Shown here piece by piece: positions 26,666 through 35,523 of a stretch of 64,000 bases of DNA. The DNA comes from UMGS1663 sp046964515. GTDB lineage: Bacteria > Bacillota > Clostridia > TANB77 > CAG-508. A model generated the notes under the pieces. It was given only the letters and a program-made list of their open reading frames with translations, searched no databases and had not been told where the DNA came from. Made by a program: the position numbers and the translations under genes. The stretch covers positions 1-64,000 of the forward strand of contig JBKUYM010000002.1 in NCBI GenBank assembly GCA_046964515.1, given 5' to 3'. Position 1 is the stretch's first letter. Every line of letters starts with the position of its first letter.

Positions 26666-27514
26666 ATTATTGGATTCAAATGGAATGAATCGATAAACAG
26701 CTTCTGCAAAAGCACCATTTTCTACAGAACAAGTAGTTGTGTAAGTAGCTACCTGTTTAACTTCTTCATAAGCGCTAGCTACAGCAATACCAATACCAGA
26801 ATTTTGTAACATATCTAAATCATTTAAATTATCACCAACTGATAAAATTTCCTCTTTATTAATTTGCAAATAATGACTGAGTGTTTTTAAAGCACTGCCT
26901 TTAGAAACAAGAGGCGGTGAAATATCTAAATAACCATATTCTTTATGGATAATCTGATCTTTATAATGACCATATTTATGAATATAACAAATACTTAAAT
27001 TTGTTTGACTTTCTAGTTCTGCTTTTACAATGGATAAGTCTGATTCACTGGAGAGTACTATTTTTAAGATATCCGGTTTTTCTTTTTTTATAAAAGTTTG
27101 CAAATCATCTACTTTTTGAATATAAATTTGATTTGGAAAAAGTAAAGCATTTCTCAAATCTAGATAGAGTAAATTTTGTGTTAAAATGCTATCTGTTGTA
27201 TAAGCATGAACATGTAAATGATGAGCAGAAGCAATAGAAAGACAAGATTGTATTGCAGATAAGGAAAGTGTTTTTTTATCGATTTCCTCGCCAGTTTTCA
27301 AATTAATAATTTCACTACCATTACCAAAGATACCAAATTGTGCATGAAAATCTTGACAAAAGGATTTACTAATTGCATAGGTTTTTCCCGTACAAATTAC
27401 AAATGGTAAATGAGACTTTTGTAAATCATTAATGGCTTTTAAATTTTCTTTGGCAATCATATGGTGATGATCTATAATAGTACCATCTAAATCACTAACA
27501 ATTAATTTTATCAT
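26654..27514 (-). CDS. HAD-superfamily Cof-type phosphatase
   Basis: 286 aa from the ATG at 27514, which gives the normal start MIKLIVSDLDGTI (a longer frame exists upstream but lacks a ribosome site). Catalytic motif I is DLDGT, motif II TGKT, motif III K (region DILKIVLSSESDL), motif IV GDNLNDLDML. Cof-type enzymes dephosphorylate sugar phosphates, flavin or pyridoxal phosphate; the substrate is not predictable. It follows pncB on the minus strand and may be co-transcribed, which hints at a role with nucleotide or vitamin phosphates. Confidence 0.88.
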   Translation of the reverse strand: MIKLIVSDLDGTIIDHHHMIAKENLKAINDLQKSHLPFVICTGKTYAISKSFCQDFHAQFGIFGNGSEIINLKTGEEIDKKTLSLSAIQSCLSIASAHHLHVHAYTTDSILTQNLLYLDLRNALLFPNQIYIQKVDDLQTFIKKEKPDILKIVLSSESDLSIVKAELESQTNLSICYIHKYGHYKDQIIHKEYGYLDISPPLVSKGSALKTLSHYLQINKEEILSVGDNLNDLDMLQNSGIGIAVASAYEEVKQVATYTTTCSVENGAFAEAVYRFIPFESNNNLT

Positions 27515-27593
27515 AAATGAATCGCCCTCTTTATATTTTCTATAAGTAGTATAAGCTTTAAATATTTTTTTGTAAATCCGATTGTAAGAAAAG

Positions 27594-29024
27594 TTAGTCA
27601 ATAATTGTAGAAAGCATATCTTTTTTTAATTTCCATAATTTTTCAGATAAATCCACATAGTAAATATGAGGATTTTCTAAACGGGTTATTTCTTCCCATA
27701 AACTATCTAATTGTGCTTTGGCATAGGTAGCAATAGCCGATAAAGAAGGAGAAGTATATAGTAATTGACCATTTTCAAATATTTTTTGTTGTAAGGGGAC
27801 TACTTCATAATTCGTTAAATGTTTTTTCTTCCAAGGATTTTGTTCGTCAAAAATAAGATAATTATCTTCTGGAATTTTTTCTTCTGCTAAAGTAATAACA
27901 TCTGCTAAAGCTTTGTGCGTGGTTTTATCATAAAAACGATAGGTTCTTTTAAAACCAGGATTGGTAATTTTAATTAGCGTTTCACTAATTTTAATTTTAG
28001 GCGTGATGCAATTATTTTCTTCTATGGCTGCTAATTTGTAAACACCGCCAAAAACGGGTTCACTTTTAGCTGTAATTAAATTCTCGCCAACACCAAAGCT
28101 ATCAATTTTAGCATCTTGGACTAATAAAGAAGTAATCAAATATTCATCTAAAGAATTAGTAGCACAAATTTTACAATCAGGATAGCCATTTTCATCTAAA
28201 ATAGTTCTTACTTTTTTAGACAAATAAGCTAAATCACCACTGTCTAGACGAACAGCTTTAGGTCTAATACCCATAGGTGTTAATATTTCATTAAAAACAG
28301 CGATGGCATTAGGAAGACCGCTTTTTAGTGTATCATAAGTATCAATTAAAAGGGTACAATCATTAGGGTAGATTTCAGCATAAGTTTTAAAAGCTTCATA
28401 TTCTGAAGAAAAACTTTGAATAAAGCTATGGGCCATAGTACCACTTGCTGGTACACCAAATTTTTCAGCACAATAAGTACAAGAAGTTCCAATAGCACCA
28501 CCAATAATTGAAGCTCTTGCACCTAGAACAGCAGCATCTACACCATGTGCTCTTCTAGCACCAAATTCCATAACAGGAATACCTTTAGCTGCTCTAACAA
28601 TACGACTTGTTTTAGTAGCAATTAAACTTTGATGATTGATAGTTAATAGTAACATGGTTTCTAATAATTGCGCTTCTATCATAGGCGCTTTTACGGTTAT
28701 TAAAGGTTCATTAGGAAAAACAACCGTTCCTTCTGGTATTGCCCAAATATCACCACTGAAATGGAAGTTTTCTAAATATTTAAGAAAATCTTCAGAGAAT
28801 TTAGCTTGTTTTCTTAAATAAGAGATATCTTCTTTGGTAAATTTTAAATTTTGAATATAAGTTATGATAGATTCCAAACCAGCTACAATAGCATAACCGC
28901 CATTATCTGGAATTCTTCTAAAAAAAACATCAAAATAAGCAATTTTATTTTGCATGTTCTTTTGTAAATAGGCATTTGACATAGTAAATTCATAAAAATC
29001 AGATACAAGTTCTAAAGAATACAT
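27594..29024 (-). CDS. pncB: Nicotinate phosphoribosyltransferase
   Basis: 476 aa, GGGGGAG before the ATG. The opening LVSDFYEFTMSNAYLQKNM and further blocks MEFGARRAHGVDAAVLGARA (His/Arg active-site region), SGTMAHSFIQSF, DTYDTLKSGLPNA and RLDSGDLAYLSKK are diagnostic. It converts nicotinate to nicotinate mononucleotide in the Preiss-Handler salvage route, feeding NadD and NadE encoded on the other side of the block. The promoter has the same palindrome as the nadD promoter, so the two transcripts are probably co-regulated. Confidence 0.95.
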   Translation of the reverse strand: MYSLELVSDFYEFTMSNAYLQKNMQNKIAYFDVFFRRIPDNGGYAIVAGLESIITYIQNLKFTKEDISYLRKQAKFSEDFLKYLENFHFSGDIWAIPEGTVVFPNEPLITVKAPMIEAQLLETMLLLTINHQSLIATKTSRIVRAAKGIPVMEFGARRAHGVDAAVLGARASIIGGAIGTSCTYCAEKFGVPASGTMAHSFIQSFSSEYEAFKTYAEIYPNDCTLLIDTYDTLKSGLPNAIAVFNEILTPMGIRPKAVRLDSGDLAYLSKKVRTILDENGYPDCKICATNSLDEYLITSLLVQDAKIDSFGVGENLITAKSEPVFGGVYKLAAIEENNCITPKIKISETLIKITNPGFKRTYRFYDKTTHKALADVITLAEEKIPEDNYLIFDEQNPWKKKHLTNYEVVPLQQKIFENGQLLYTSPSLSAIATYAKAQLDSLWEEITRLENPHIYYVDLSEKLWKLKKDMLSTIID

Positions 29025-29047
29025 AAATAATCTCCCCCTTTAAATAC

Positions 29048-29098
29048 TTATTAATTTATTGATATTAACAGTATAATACTAAGAATAAAAATTGTCAA
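29048..29098 (-). promoter_or_regulatory. pncB promoter with NAD-regulon palindrome
   Basis: On the minus strand TTGACA (29098-29093), 17-bp spacer, TATACT (29075-29070). Just downstream lies the palindrome which on the plus strand reads TTATTAATTTATTGATAT (29048-29065). It differs from the nadD copy at three of 18 positions, and the flanks also match. Confidence 0.7.
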
Positions 29099-29203
29099 TC
29101 AAATGACCAAAAAAATGCAAAAATATTTTTTATTGCTTGCTACATACTTTTGTGATATAATCCAGACAAGAAAATGAAGAATAAGAGAAAGAGGAATATA
29201 CAT

Positions 29204-30082
29204 ATGGATACCATTATGAAATTTTTGGCTTATCAAGGAAGGGTACAAATTATTTGTGCTTCAACTACACAATTAGTAGAAGAAGCAAGAAACATTCATG
29301 ATTTAAGTCCAGTAGCAACGGCTGCTTTAGGAAGAACTTTAACAATGGGTGTACTTATGGGTTCACAGATGAAAGGAAAAGAAGATACCCTTTCTATTCA
29401 AATAAAGGGAGATGGTCCTATTGGAGGGATAACTATCACTACAGATAAAAATTTAAGCGTAAGAGGATATGTAGCTAATCCACAGGTGGAAGTACCTTTA
29501 AGACAAGACGGAAAATTAAATGTAGGGTTGGCCGTTGGTAAGCAAAGATTTTTATATGTGATTAAAGATTTAGGAATGAAAGAACCTTATATAGGAACAA
29601 GTAAATTAGTAACAGGTGAAATAGCAGAGGATTTTACAAACTATTTTTTCATTTCTGAACAAAAAAATACAGCGGTAGCATTAGGGGTATTAGTAGATAA
29701 AAATGGTGTCAAAGCAAGTGGAGGCTACATTGTTTCAGCTATGCCAGATGCAACAGAAGATGATCTTTTCATTTTAGAACAAAGAATCAAAGAAGCCAAA
29801 CCTATCAGTCAAATGCTAGATGAAAAAATGTCTCTAGAAGCTATTGCAAAAGATATTACAGGGGATAGTCAATTAGAAAAAATAGAAGAACAATTGCATC
29901 CTCAATATGCTTGTAACTGTAGTAAAGAAAAAATGAGAAATGCACTAGCCTCTGTAGGAAAAAGAGAATTAGAAGCCATGCTAGAAGAAGATAAAGGCGC
30001 ACAGTTAGTTTGCCATTTTTGCAATCAAAAATATACCTTTTCTGAAGAAGAATTGGAAAAGTTAATAGATAGTTTAGCTTAA
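29204..30082 (+). CDS. hslO: Hsp33 redox-regulated chaperonin
   Basis: 292 aa from the ATG at 29204 (AGAGAAAGAGG upstream). The N-terminal fold shows ASTTQLVEEARNIHDLSPVA and KGDGPIGGI; the C-terminal redox zinc site is CNC...CHFC (two Cys pairs ~32 residues apart), as in the family. Under oxidation these form disulphides, zinc is released and the protein binds unfolded clients. It is followed by pth after 15 bp. Confidence 0.93.
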   Translation: MDTIMKFLAYQGRVQIICASTTQLVEEARNIHDLSPVATAALGRTLTMGVLMGSQMKGKEDTLSIQIKGDGPIGGITITTDKNLSVRGYVANPQVEVPLRQDGKLNVGLAVGKQRFLYVIKDLGMKEPYIGTSKLVTGEIAEDFTNYFFISEQKNTAVALGVLVDKNGVKASGGYIVSAMPDATEDDLFILEQRIKEAKPISQMLDEKMSLEAIAKDITGDSQLEKIEEQLHPQYACNCSKEKMRNALASVGKRELEAMLEEDKGAQLVCHFCNQKYTFSEEELEKLIDSLA

Positions 30083-30097
30083 AAGAAGGGAATGGAT

Positions 30098-30655
30098 ATG
30101 TATTTAATAATAGGGTTAGGAAATCCAGAAGAAGAGTATCGTTGTACGAGACACAATATGGGATTTGATACAATCAATAAAATCGCAAAAATGTATCAAA
30201 TAGAAATGAAAAGAAGAAAATTTGACGCTATTTATGGTGATGGTATAATAGAAGGGAAAAAAGTAATGCTTATAAAGCCACAAACTTATATGAATTTAAG
30301 TGGAAAAGCCTTAATACAATTTATACAATTTTATCAAGTAGCCTTAGAAGACATAGTTGTCATATATGATGATATGGATATAGAACCAGGAAAAATCAAA
30401 ATTCGAAAAAAAGGAGGTGCAGGCTCACACAATGGAATGAAATCAGTTGTTAGTGAGTTACAATCAGAAGAATTTGCAAGAATCCGAGTGGGAATTGGCA
30501 AACCAGAAAGAAAAGAAGAAATGATTAGTTATGTAATTGGAAGTATTCCAGAAGAAGAAAAAGACATTTTAGAAGAAGGGACTACAAAAGCTTCTAAAGC
30601 GGTAATAGAAATCATTAAACAAGGAATCAATCAAGCCATGAATCAATTTAATTAA
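30098..30655 (+). CDS. pth: Peptidyl-tRNA hydrolase
   Basis: 185 aa. The ATG at 30098 is preferred to that at 30092 because AGAAGGG then has an eight-base spacing. Motifs: IIGLGNPEEEYRCTRHNMGF (catalytic His in TRHN), KPQTYMNLSG, VIYDDMDIEPG, GAGSHNGMKSV, RIRVGIGKP. It frees tRNA from peptidyl-tRNA dropped by ribosomes. That is relevant here, because ribosome stalling at rare codons would produce its substrate. Confidence 0.96.
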   Translation: MYLIIGLGNPEEEYRCTRHNMGFDTINKIAKMYQIEMKRRKFDAIYGDGIIEGKKVMLIKPQTYMNLSGKALIQFIQFYQVALEDIVVIYDDMDIEPGKIKIRKKGGAGSHNGMKSVVSELQSEEFARIRVGIGKPERKEEMISYVIGSIPEEEKDILEEGTTKASKAVIEIIKQGINQAMNQFN

Positions 30656-30672
30656 GGGAAGGAAAAGAATAC

Positions 30673-31864
30673 ATGCAGGAAATTTTAATTGGTCAGCAGC
30701 AAGAAAGTAGAAAAATAGCACTTATGGAAAATGGTATGATGCAAGAATATTATGAAGAACAACCAGACCATCAACGATTAGAAGGAAATGTCTATTTAGG
30801 AAAAGTAACAGATGTTTTACCTGGTATGCAAGCAGCTTTTGTGGATATTGGACAGGGAAGAAACGTATATTCATTTAAAAGATATTTTGCCAAAAGTAAG
30901 TAGCATAACAGGCAATAAAGAAGAAGATTTAAATCAATATAAGATTAAGGATTTTTTGGAAAAAGATAAAGCAATTGTTGTGCAAGTTAAAAAAGATAGT
31001 GTTAATGGAAAAGGCGCAAGGATTAGTACCCATATTCATATCCCGGGTAGAATGATTGTACTGTTAACAGAAAATACCTTTATTACTGTATCACAAAAAA
31101 TAGAGGAAATAGAAGAACGACAAAGATTGGTTGCCATAGCACAAAAAGTATTAGGAGAAGATCGAGAAGTAGGGATAATTATAAGAACAGCAGCTAAAGG
31201 AAAAACAGAAGAAATGATACAAAAAGATATAGAAGATACCCTATTAAAATGGACGAATATACAAAAACAAGTAAAAAGAGTATTACAAGAGCAAGTTCCT
31301 ATGCCATTATTGGAGCAACAAAGTATTTTAGAAAGGTTATTATTAGATTTAGTAGATAATGGATTAAAACGTGTATTAGTAGAAAAAGCACAAATACAAG
31401 AAGAAGTAAAAACAATTTTAAAAGCATGGTCTTTACAAGAAAAAATACCAGTGGAAATACGAGAGGACATTTTTACAGTATATGATTGGCAAAGACAAAT
31501 CGAAAAAATGAATAACCGAAAGATTTGGTTATCCTGTGGTGGTTTTATTACAATTGACCAAACAGAAGCTTTAACCGCTATTGATGTCAATTCTGGTAAA
31601 TATACCGGAAAAGAAAATTTGGAAGAAACTGTTTTAAAAGTCAATAAAGAAGCAAGTATAGAAATTGCAAAACAATTAAGATTAAGAGATATTGGTGGGA
31701 TTATTGTGATAGACTATATTGATATGCAAGAAGAAAAAAGTAAACAAACCATTATTGAAGTTTTAAAACAAAGCATAAAATTAGATAGAGCAAAAACACA
31801 AATTATGGAATTTACAAAGCTAAACTTATTAGAAATGACAAGAAAACATATGTGGAGTAAATAA
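30673..31864 (+). pseudogene. rng: Ribonuclease G-like gene with frameshift and short C-terminus
   Basis: The first frame (30673-30903) gives the S1 start of RNase E/G (EGNVYLGKVTDVLPGMQAAF). It leaves frame near 30865: the expected reading ...NAYIHLKDILPKV continues in the +1 frame to 31864 through the catalytic core (ISTHIHIPGRMIVLL, then TIDQTEALTAIDVNSGKYTG). A two-base loss near 30865-30870 explains it; no CGG is present there. The protein then stops after LEMTRKHMWSK, without the CPxC zinc-link region that follows EMTRKR in other RNase G proteins. Either the gene is decaying or the shift is an assembly error. Confidence 0.75.
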
Positions 31865-31884
31865 CAAAAGAAAGGAGAAAAGGA

Positions 31885-32148
31885 ATGGATTTAGCATTTA
31901 TTTTACCATTTTTAGCGGTCGTATTGGTAGGCTTTATGATTTTAAAGATACTAGCATTACCAATGAAATTAATTATAAAATTATTAGTAAATGCCTTAAT
32001 AGGTGGCATCATATTATGGGTAATTAATTTGATTGGTGCTGGTTTTGGATTTGCGGTTATTTTAAATTGGATAACGGCTATCGTAGTAGGTACACTAGGA
32101 ATACCAGGTGTTATTTTAGTAGTATTGTTTCAAATCTTTTTTCTATAG
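31885..32148 (+). CDS. bofA: Pro-sigma-K processing inhibitor BofA
   Basis: 87 aa, nearly all membrane: two to three helices, ending TLGIPGVILVVLFQIFFL, the conserved BofA C-terminus. BofA holds SpoIVFA/FB in the forespore outer membrane and delays pro-sigma-K cleavage until late sporulation. AAAGGAG precedes the ATG. Its place after rng is unusual compared with Bacillus (next to recR), but the sequence is clear. Confidence 0.9.
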   Translation: MDLAFILPFLAVVLVGFMILKILALPMKLIIKLLVNALIGGIILWVINLIGAGFGFAVILNWITAIVVGTLGIPGVILVVLFQIFFL

Positions 32149-32202
32149 ATAAGAGAAGGATATGTCAATATAAAATCATTAAAAATTTCTAGATAAAAAT
32201 AA

Positions 32203-32246
32203 TACTCTGCTATTCCTATTTTATATGGAAAGCAGAGTACTTTTTT
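32203..32246. terminator. Bidirectional terminator between bofA and the acyl-CoA synthetase gene
   Basis: TACTCTGCT / AGCAGAGTA stem with AT-rich loop and C-TTTTTT after it; the other strand also has a T-rich tail. Confidence 0.75.
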
Positions 32247-33984
32247 AGTTTTCGTTTTGTAATAATCTTTTTATTTCTTCATGTCTTTTTACTTTTTGCG
32301 TAGTGGTTTTAATTAGTGGCTCCTCTGTTATAAGAATCTCTCGTATATATTTATAAGCAGGCATAGATTTATTAACTTCATTTTTAATAGCTTGCCAAAT
32401 GATATCATGATAGTCTTCTACGGTTTTATCAGGGAATAATTCTTTCATGGTATCTGCATTGTATACAATTTTACAACATAATATCAAATCCCCATCTTTA
32501 GGATCTGGTTTTCCATAAACAAGAGATTCTTCCACATAAGAAAGTTTATTTACTAGGATTTCTAGTTCTTCTGGATAAATGTTCTTTCCATTTTTTAAAA
32601 CGATGACATCTTTTTTTCTACCGGTAATGAAAAGAAAACCATCTTTATCAAAATAGCCAAGATCTCCTGTATAGAACCAACCATCTTTTAGAACTTCATC
32701 GGTTGCTTCTTTATTACCATAGTAACCAATCATAACAGTAGGTGCTTTGGCTTTAATTTCACCAATACCTTCTTCGTTAGGCGTATCAATAGCAATATCA
32801 ATAGAAGGAAGAGGAAAACCTACAGAACCTAATTTTTTATATTTATCATTTTCTCCTGCAAGTACGGGAGAAGTTTCCGTTAGACCATATCCTTGTAATA
32901 GGTTAATACCTAAGTTTAAAAATCCTTGAATAGCATCTTTACTCATAGGTGCACCACCAGCAATTAATAAACGTAAGTCTGGTGCGAAATTATCTAAGAT
33001 TTGTTTAAATAATTTTTTACGAATATCAATACCAAACTTTAATAAAAAGTTGGCAATGCCACTCATCGTTTTTACTAGATTTGTTTTCCCTTGTTGTTCA
33101 ATTGCTTTTTGAATTTTCTTATACATAATTTCTAACATAAGCGGTACACAGACAAATCCTGTAATATGATATTCTTTTAAATTGTTAGCAACATGTCTGA
33201 TACCATCACAAAAGGCAATCGTAATACCACAATACGTTCCATAAAGAAATGTACAAGTAGATTCAAAGGTATGATGTAATGGTAGGAAGGATAAAAATGT
33301 ATCTTCCTTAGTTACTTTAGCCATTTGAGAAAGGGCATAAATGTCAGCACAAATATTAGCTTGTGATAAGGCAACTGCCTTAGAGATAGCAGTTGTACCA
33401 GAAGTAAATAGCATGATAGACATTTCATTTGGTGTTAAAGTAATGGAATCGTAAGAGGTGGAACCTTCTTGTCTTAATTGCTTTCCTTGTGCTAATAAAG
33501 TTTTATAAGATAACATATCGCCATCTACTTTTTCGTCCATACAAATATAATGTACTAGATGACTTGTATTTTCTGTTTTTAATTTACGAAAAGTATCTAG
33601 ATATTCACTATCAAAGATAACTGTCTCTACAGCACTTCTTTGAATTAAACTTTCAATTTCATTAGCAGGTAGAGACTTATCTAAAGGAACCACTACCATA
33701 TCAGAGGTAGTAATCGCTAAATAGCTAACACACCATTCATAACGATTAGGTGCAATAATAGCTACTCTTTTTTTGCGTAAATTTAAACTCAATAAAGCGG
33801 TAGCTAAATTTTTGATATCTTCTACAAATTCCCCATAAGTAATGCGAATATACTCGGTAGATTTTGGTTCTAATTTATATTCAAAAGCAAGTTTGTCGGC
33901 ATAAAGATTTTGATATCTTTGTACTAATTGCCTAAAATCGTGGATTTCTTCACTATCATATAATTTCCTTCTTTTATCTTCCAA
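32245..33984 (-). CDS. Long-chain acyl-CoA synthetase-like AMP-binding protein 1
   Basis: 579 aa; start is TTG with GGGG eight bases before it. ANL-superfamily motifs: LFTSGTTAISKAVALS (P-loop), LLQGYGLTETSPV, WFYTGDLGYFDKDGFLFITG, GRKKDVIVLKNGKNIYPEE, and the C-terminal catalytic Lys in TTTQKVKRHEEI. It activates a carboxylic acid, probably a fatty acid, with ATP. A paralogue of the same size at 36563-38290 is in the same orientation; the two are separated by the PIN gene and a pseudopilin-like gene. Confidence 0.88.
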   Translation of the reverse strand: MEDKRRKLYDSEEIHDFRQLVQRYQNLYADKLAFEYKLEPKSTEYIRITYGEFVEDIKNLATALLSLNLRKKRVAIIAPNRYEWCVSYLAITTSDMVVVPLDKSLPANEIESLIQRSAVETVIFDSEYLDTFRKLKTENTSHLVHYICMDEKVDGDMLSYKTLLAQGKQLRQEGSTSYDSITLTPNEMSIMLFTSGTTAISKAVALSQANICADIYALSQMAKVTKEDTFLSFLPLHHTFESTCTFLYGTYCGITIAFCDGIRHVANNLKEYHITGFVCVPLMLEIMYKKIQKAIEQQGKTNLVKTMSGIANFLLKFGIDIRKKLFKQILDNFAPDLRLLIAGGAPMSKDAIQGFLNLGINLLQGYGLTETSPVLAGENDKYKKLGSVGFPLPSIDIAIDTPNEEGIGEIKAKAPTVMIGYYGNKEATDEVLKDGWFYTGDLGYFDKDGFLFITGRKKDVIVLKNGKNIYPEELEILVNKLSYVEESLVYGKPDPKDGDLILCCKIVYNADTMKELFPDKTVEDYHDIIWQAIKNEVNKSMPAYKYIREILITEEPLIKTTTQKVKRHEEIKRLLQNEN

Positions 33985-34087
33985 AATAATAACCCCTTTT
34001 CCTATATTTTACATTATGCTTATTGTATAACATAAATGAAAAAAAAACAATGGTTGACTGAAGAGTCAAAGAAAAAAATAAAGAAAA

Positions 34088-34112
34088 GAGGCTTGTGGAT
34101 TCCACAAGCCTC
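34088..34112 (-). terminator. Terminator of the PIN-domain gene
   Basis: 12-bp perfect stem GAGGCTTGTGGA / TCCACAAGCCTC. On the minus strand it is followed by TTTTCTTTATTTTTTT. Confidence 0.88.
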
Positions 34113-34144
34113 GGATTTTAAGATGTGTTATTTAGAAATGATAT

Positions 34145-35200
34145 TTATTGATAATACTTTAATTTGTCTTTGCCAGGAGTGGCTATTGCAAAGTTACGAA
34201 TATCACGTAGAACAGACTGGGGATAAGCTAATTTGTTAATATCTTCTTGACTTTGTACACGAACTGCACCAATAAAATGGGCATGTTGTGTATTTTGCAA
34301 ATTAACAATATCATACTGAGAAATACAGAGCTGATTTTGTAACTTATGTGTAATTATCAGTAGCGTATCGCCAATTGCCAATTTAATCATGTTTTTAGCA
34401 AAGGGTTTTTTGACATTTCCTTCTTTATCTAAAACAGCATAAGCGATTTTATAGGTATCAGGGAGGGTTAATATCAAAAATTTTCCTTCTAAACGAACGT
34501 TATCCAGAGTTGTATTACCAGATAAAGATTGCAGACTACTTTGTAAATTAGCAACATCTATAGCAGAAACTGTCTCTTTTTCCTGTAAAGGGTGTTCTCT
34601 TTTTGCTAAAATGTAGGGAACACCAAAGGCTTTTGCTTTGTTAGCTAATGCATGATCGCCGGTGTACAGTGTAGTTTTAGATGTTTTGCAAAAATGGATT
34701 AGATTATCGTCTGTATAATTGCTGTATCTTTGGGTAGCAATTACCTGGTATTTTTTTGCTTCCACATCATTTGCACTCTGGCTTAAAATAAAACGTATAT
34801 TGATACCAAAAATACTGGTATCTTTTTTGAATTTGTCTAATTCCTGAATAACATCCAAAGTTAAAATAATATGTGCATAACGGTCAATGGTTTGCTGGAA
34901 ATTACAGCAATTAAGAGCAGAAGTATCTAAAACCAAGTAAGATTGGTCAAAAACAGGGGTATAAGAGTTAGCTATTTTTAAACTGTAATCCCTGTTAGAA
35001 TTACTTGTTTTAGAACGACTATTTTCCTCTAGTTTATGTATAATGGTAGAGGAAATCCGCTCTGAATAACGGCTCGTTAAACGATATTTTATTTGTGCTT
35101 TGGTAAGGTGTAAGGTGGACATGATATCTGTGTAACTCTTTCCTTCATTAGCAGCTTTCCGAATAAATCTGCTTTGTTCATGTAATTCATCTTTGTTCAT
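34145..35200 (-). CDS. PIN-domain protein with N-terminal helix-turn-helix
   Basis: 351 aa, AAAGGAG before the ATG. Residues ~1-45 look like a DNA-binding HTH (KSYTDIMSTLHLTKAQIKYR). Residues ~85-205 are a PIN nuclease domain with acidic residues in VLDTSALNCC, VIQELDKFK, TDDNLIHFCK and LYTGDHALANKAKAFG. The C-terminal ~130 residues may be an OB/TRAM-like RNA-binding part. PIN domains of this type occur in YacL and in PhoH2-like proteins. Codon 48 (35057-35059) is CGG, the only in-frame CGG in an otherwise well-formed larger gene in this window. Base use is slightly richer in G and C than the neighbours. Function unknown. Confidence 0.75.
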   Translation of the reverse strand: MNKDELHEQSRFIRKAANEGKSYTDIMSTLHLTKAQIKYRLTSRYSERISSTIIHKLEENSRSKTSNSNRDYSLKIANSYTPVFDQSYLVLDTSALNCCNFQQTIDRYAHIILTLDVIQELDKFKKDTSIFGINIRFILSQSANDVEAKKYQVIATQRYSNYTDDNLIHFCKTSKTTLYTGDHALANKAKAFGVPYILAKREHPLQEKETVSAIDVANLQSSLQSLSGNTTLDNVRLEGKFLILTLPDTYKIAYAVLDKEGNVKKPFAKNMIKLAIGDTLLIITHKLQNQLCISQYDIVNLQNTQHAHFIGAVRVQSQEDINKLAYPQSVLRDIRNFAIATPGKDKLKYYQ

Positions 35201-35523
35201 AAAGCTATCTCCTTTGCATGATGTAGTAAATCATTTCTATAATGCACTTTTTTAATCCTCCTTTTTGGCTTAATTTAATATAGATGCCAATGTATACATT
35301 ATATAAATTAATTATACAATTTACATAAAGCAATACCAATAAGTGTAAAGTAAACAAATTATTACAATGATGATTTAAAAGATAACATAAAGCAAATTGA
35401 AAAAGGTATAATCCACAATTAAAATAAAAATAGAATACCTATTGACTTTTAACCAAAAGGTAATATATTATTGACTAAAATCAATCGTTTTGGAGAACAT
35501 AAGAAAAGAAAGGAGAAAAGAAT
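35201..35523 (+). other. 323-bp divergent intergenic region
   Basis: Contains the PIN-gene promoter region on the left and, from 35377, the shared family leader (AAGATAACATAAAGCAAATT) of pseudopilin-like gene G. I see no gene in it. Confidence 0.6.
35442..35471 (+). promoter_or_regulatory. Family promoter with spacer inverted repeat (copy 2)
   Basis: TTGACT at 35442-35447, an 18-bp spacer with TTAACC-AAA-AGGTAA, then TATTAT at 35466-35471. It is the most diverged copy of the promoter. Confidence 0.65.

Noticed and set aside
30865..30872. rng frame change as another CGG shift
   Set aside because: No CGG codon is present in either frame near the break; a two-base loss is a better explanation.
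34036..34239. 67-aa frame on the plus strand
   Set aside because: It covers the terminator of the PIN gene and its coding end on the other strand; no ribosome site.
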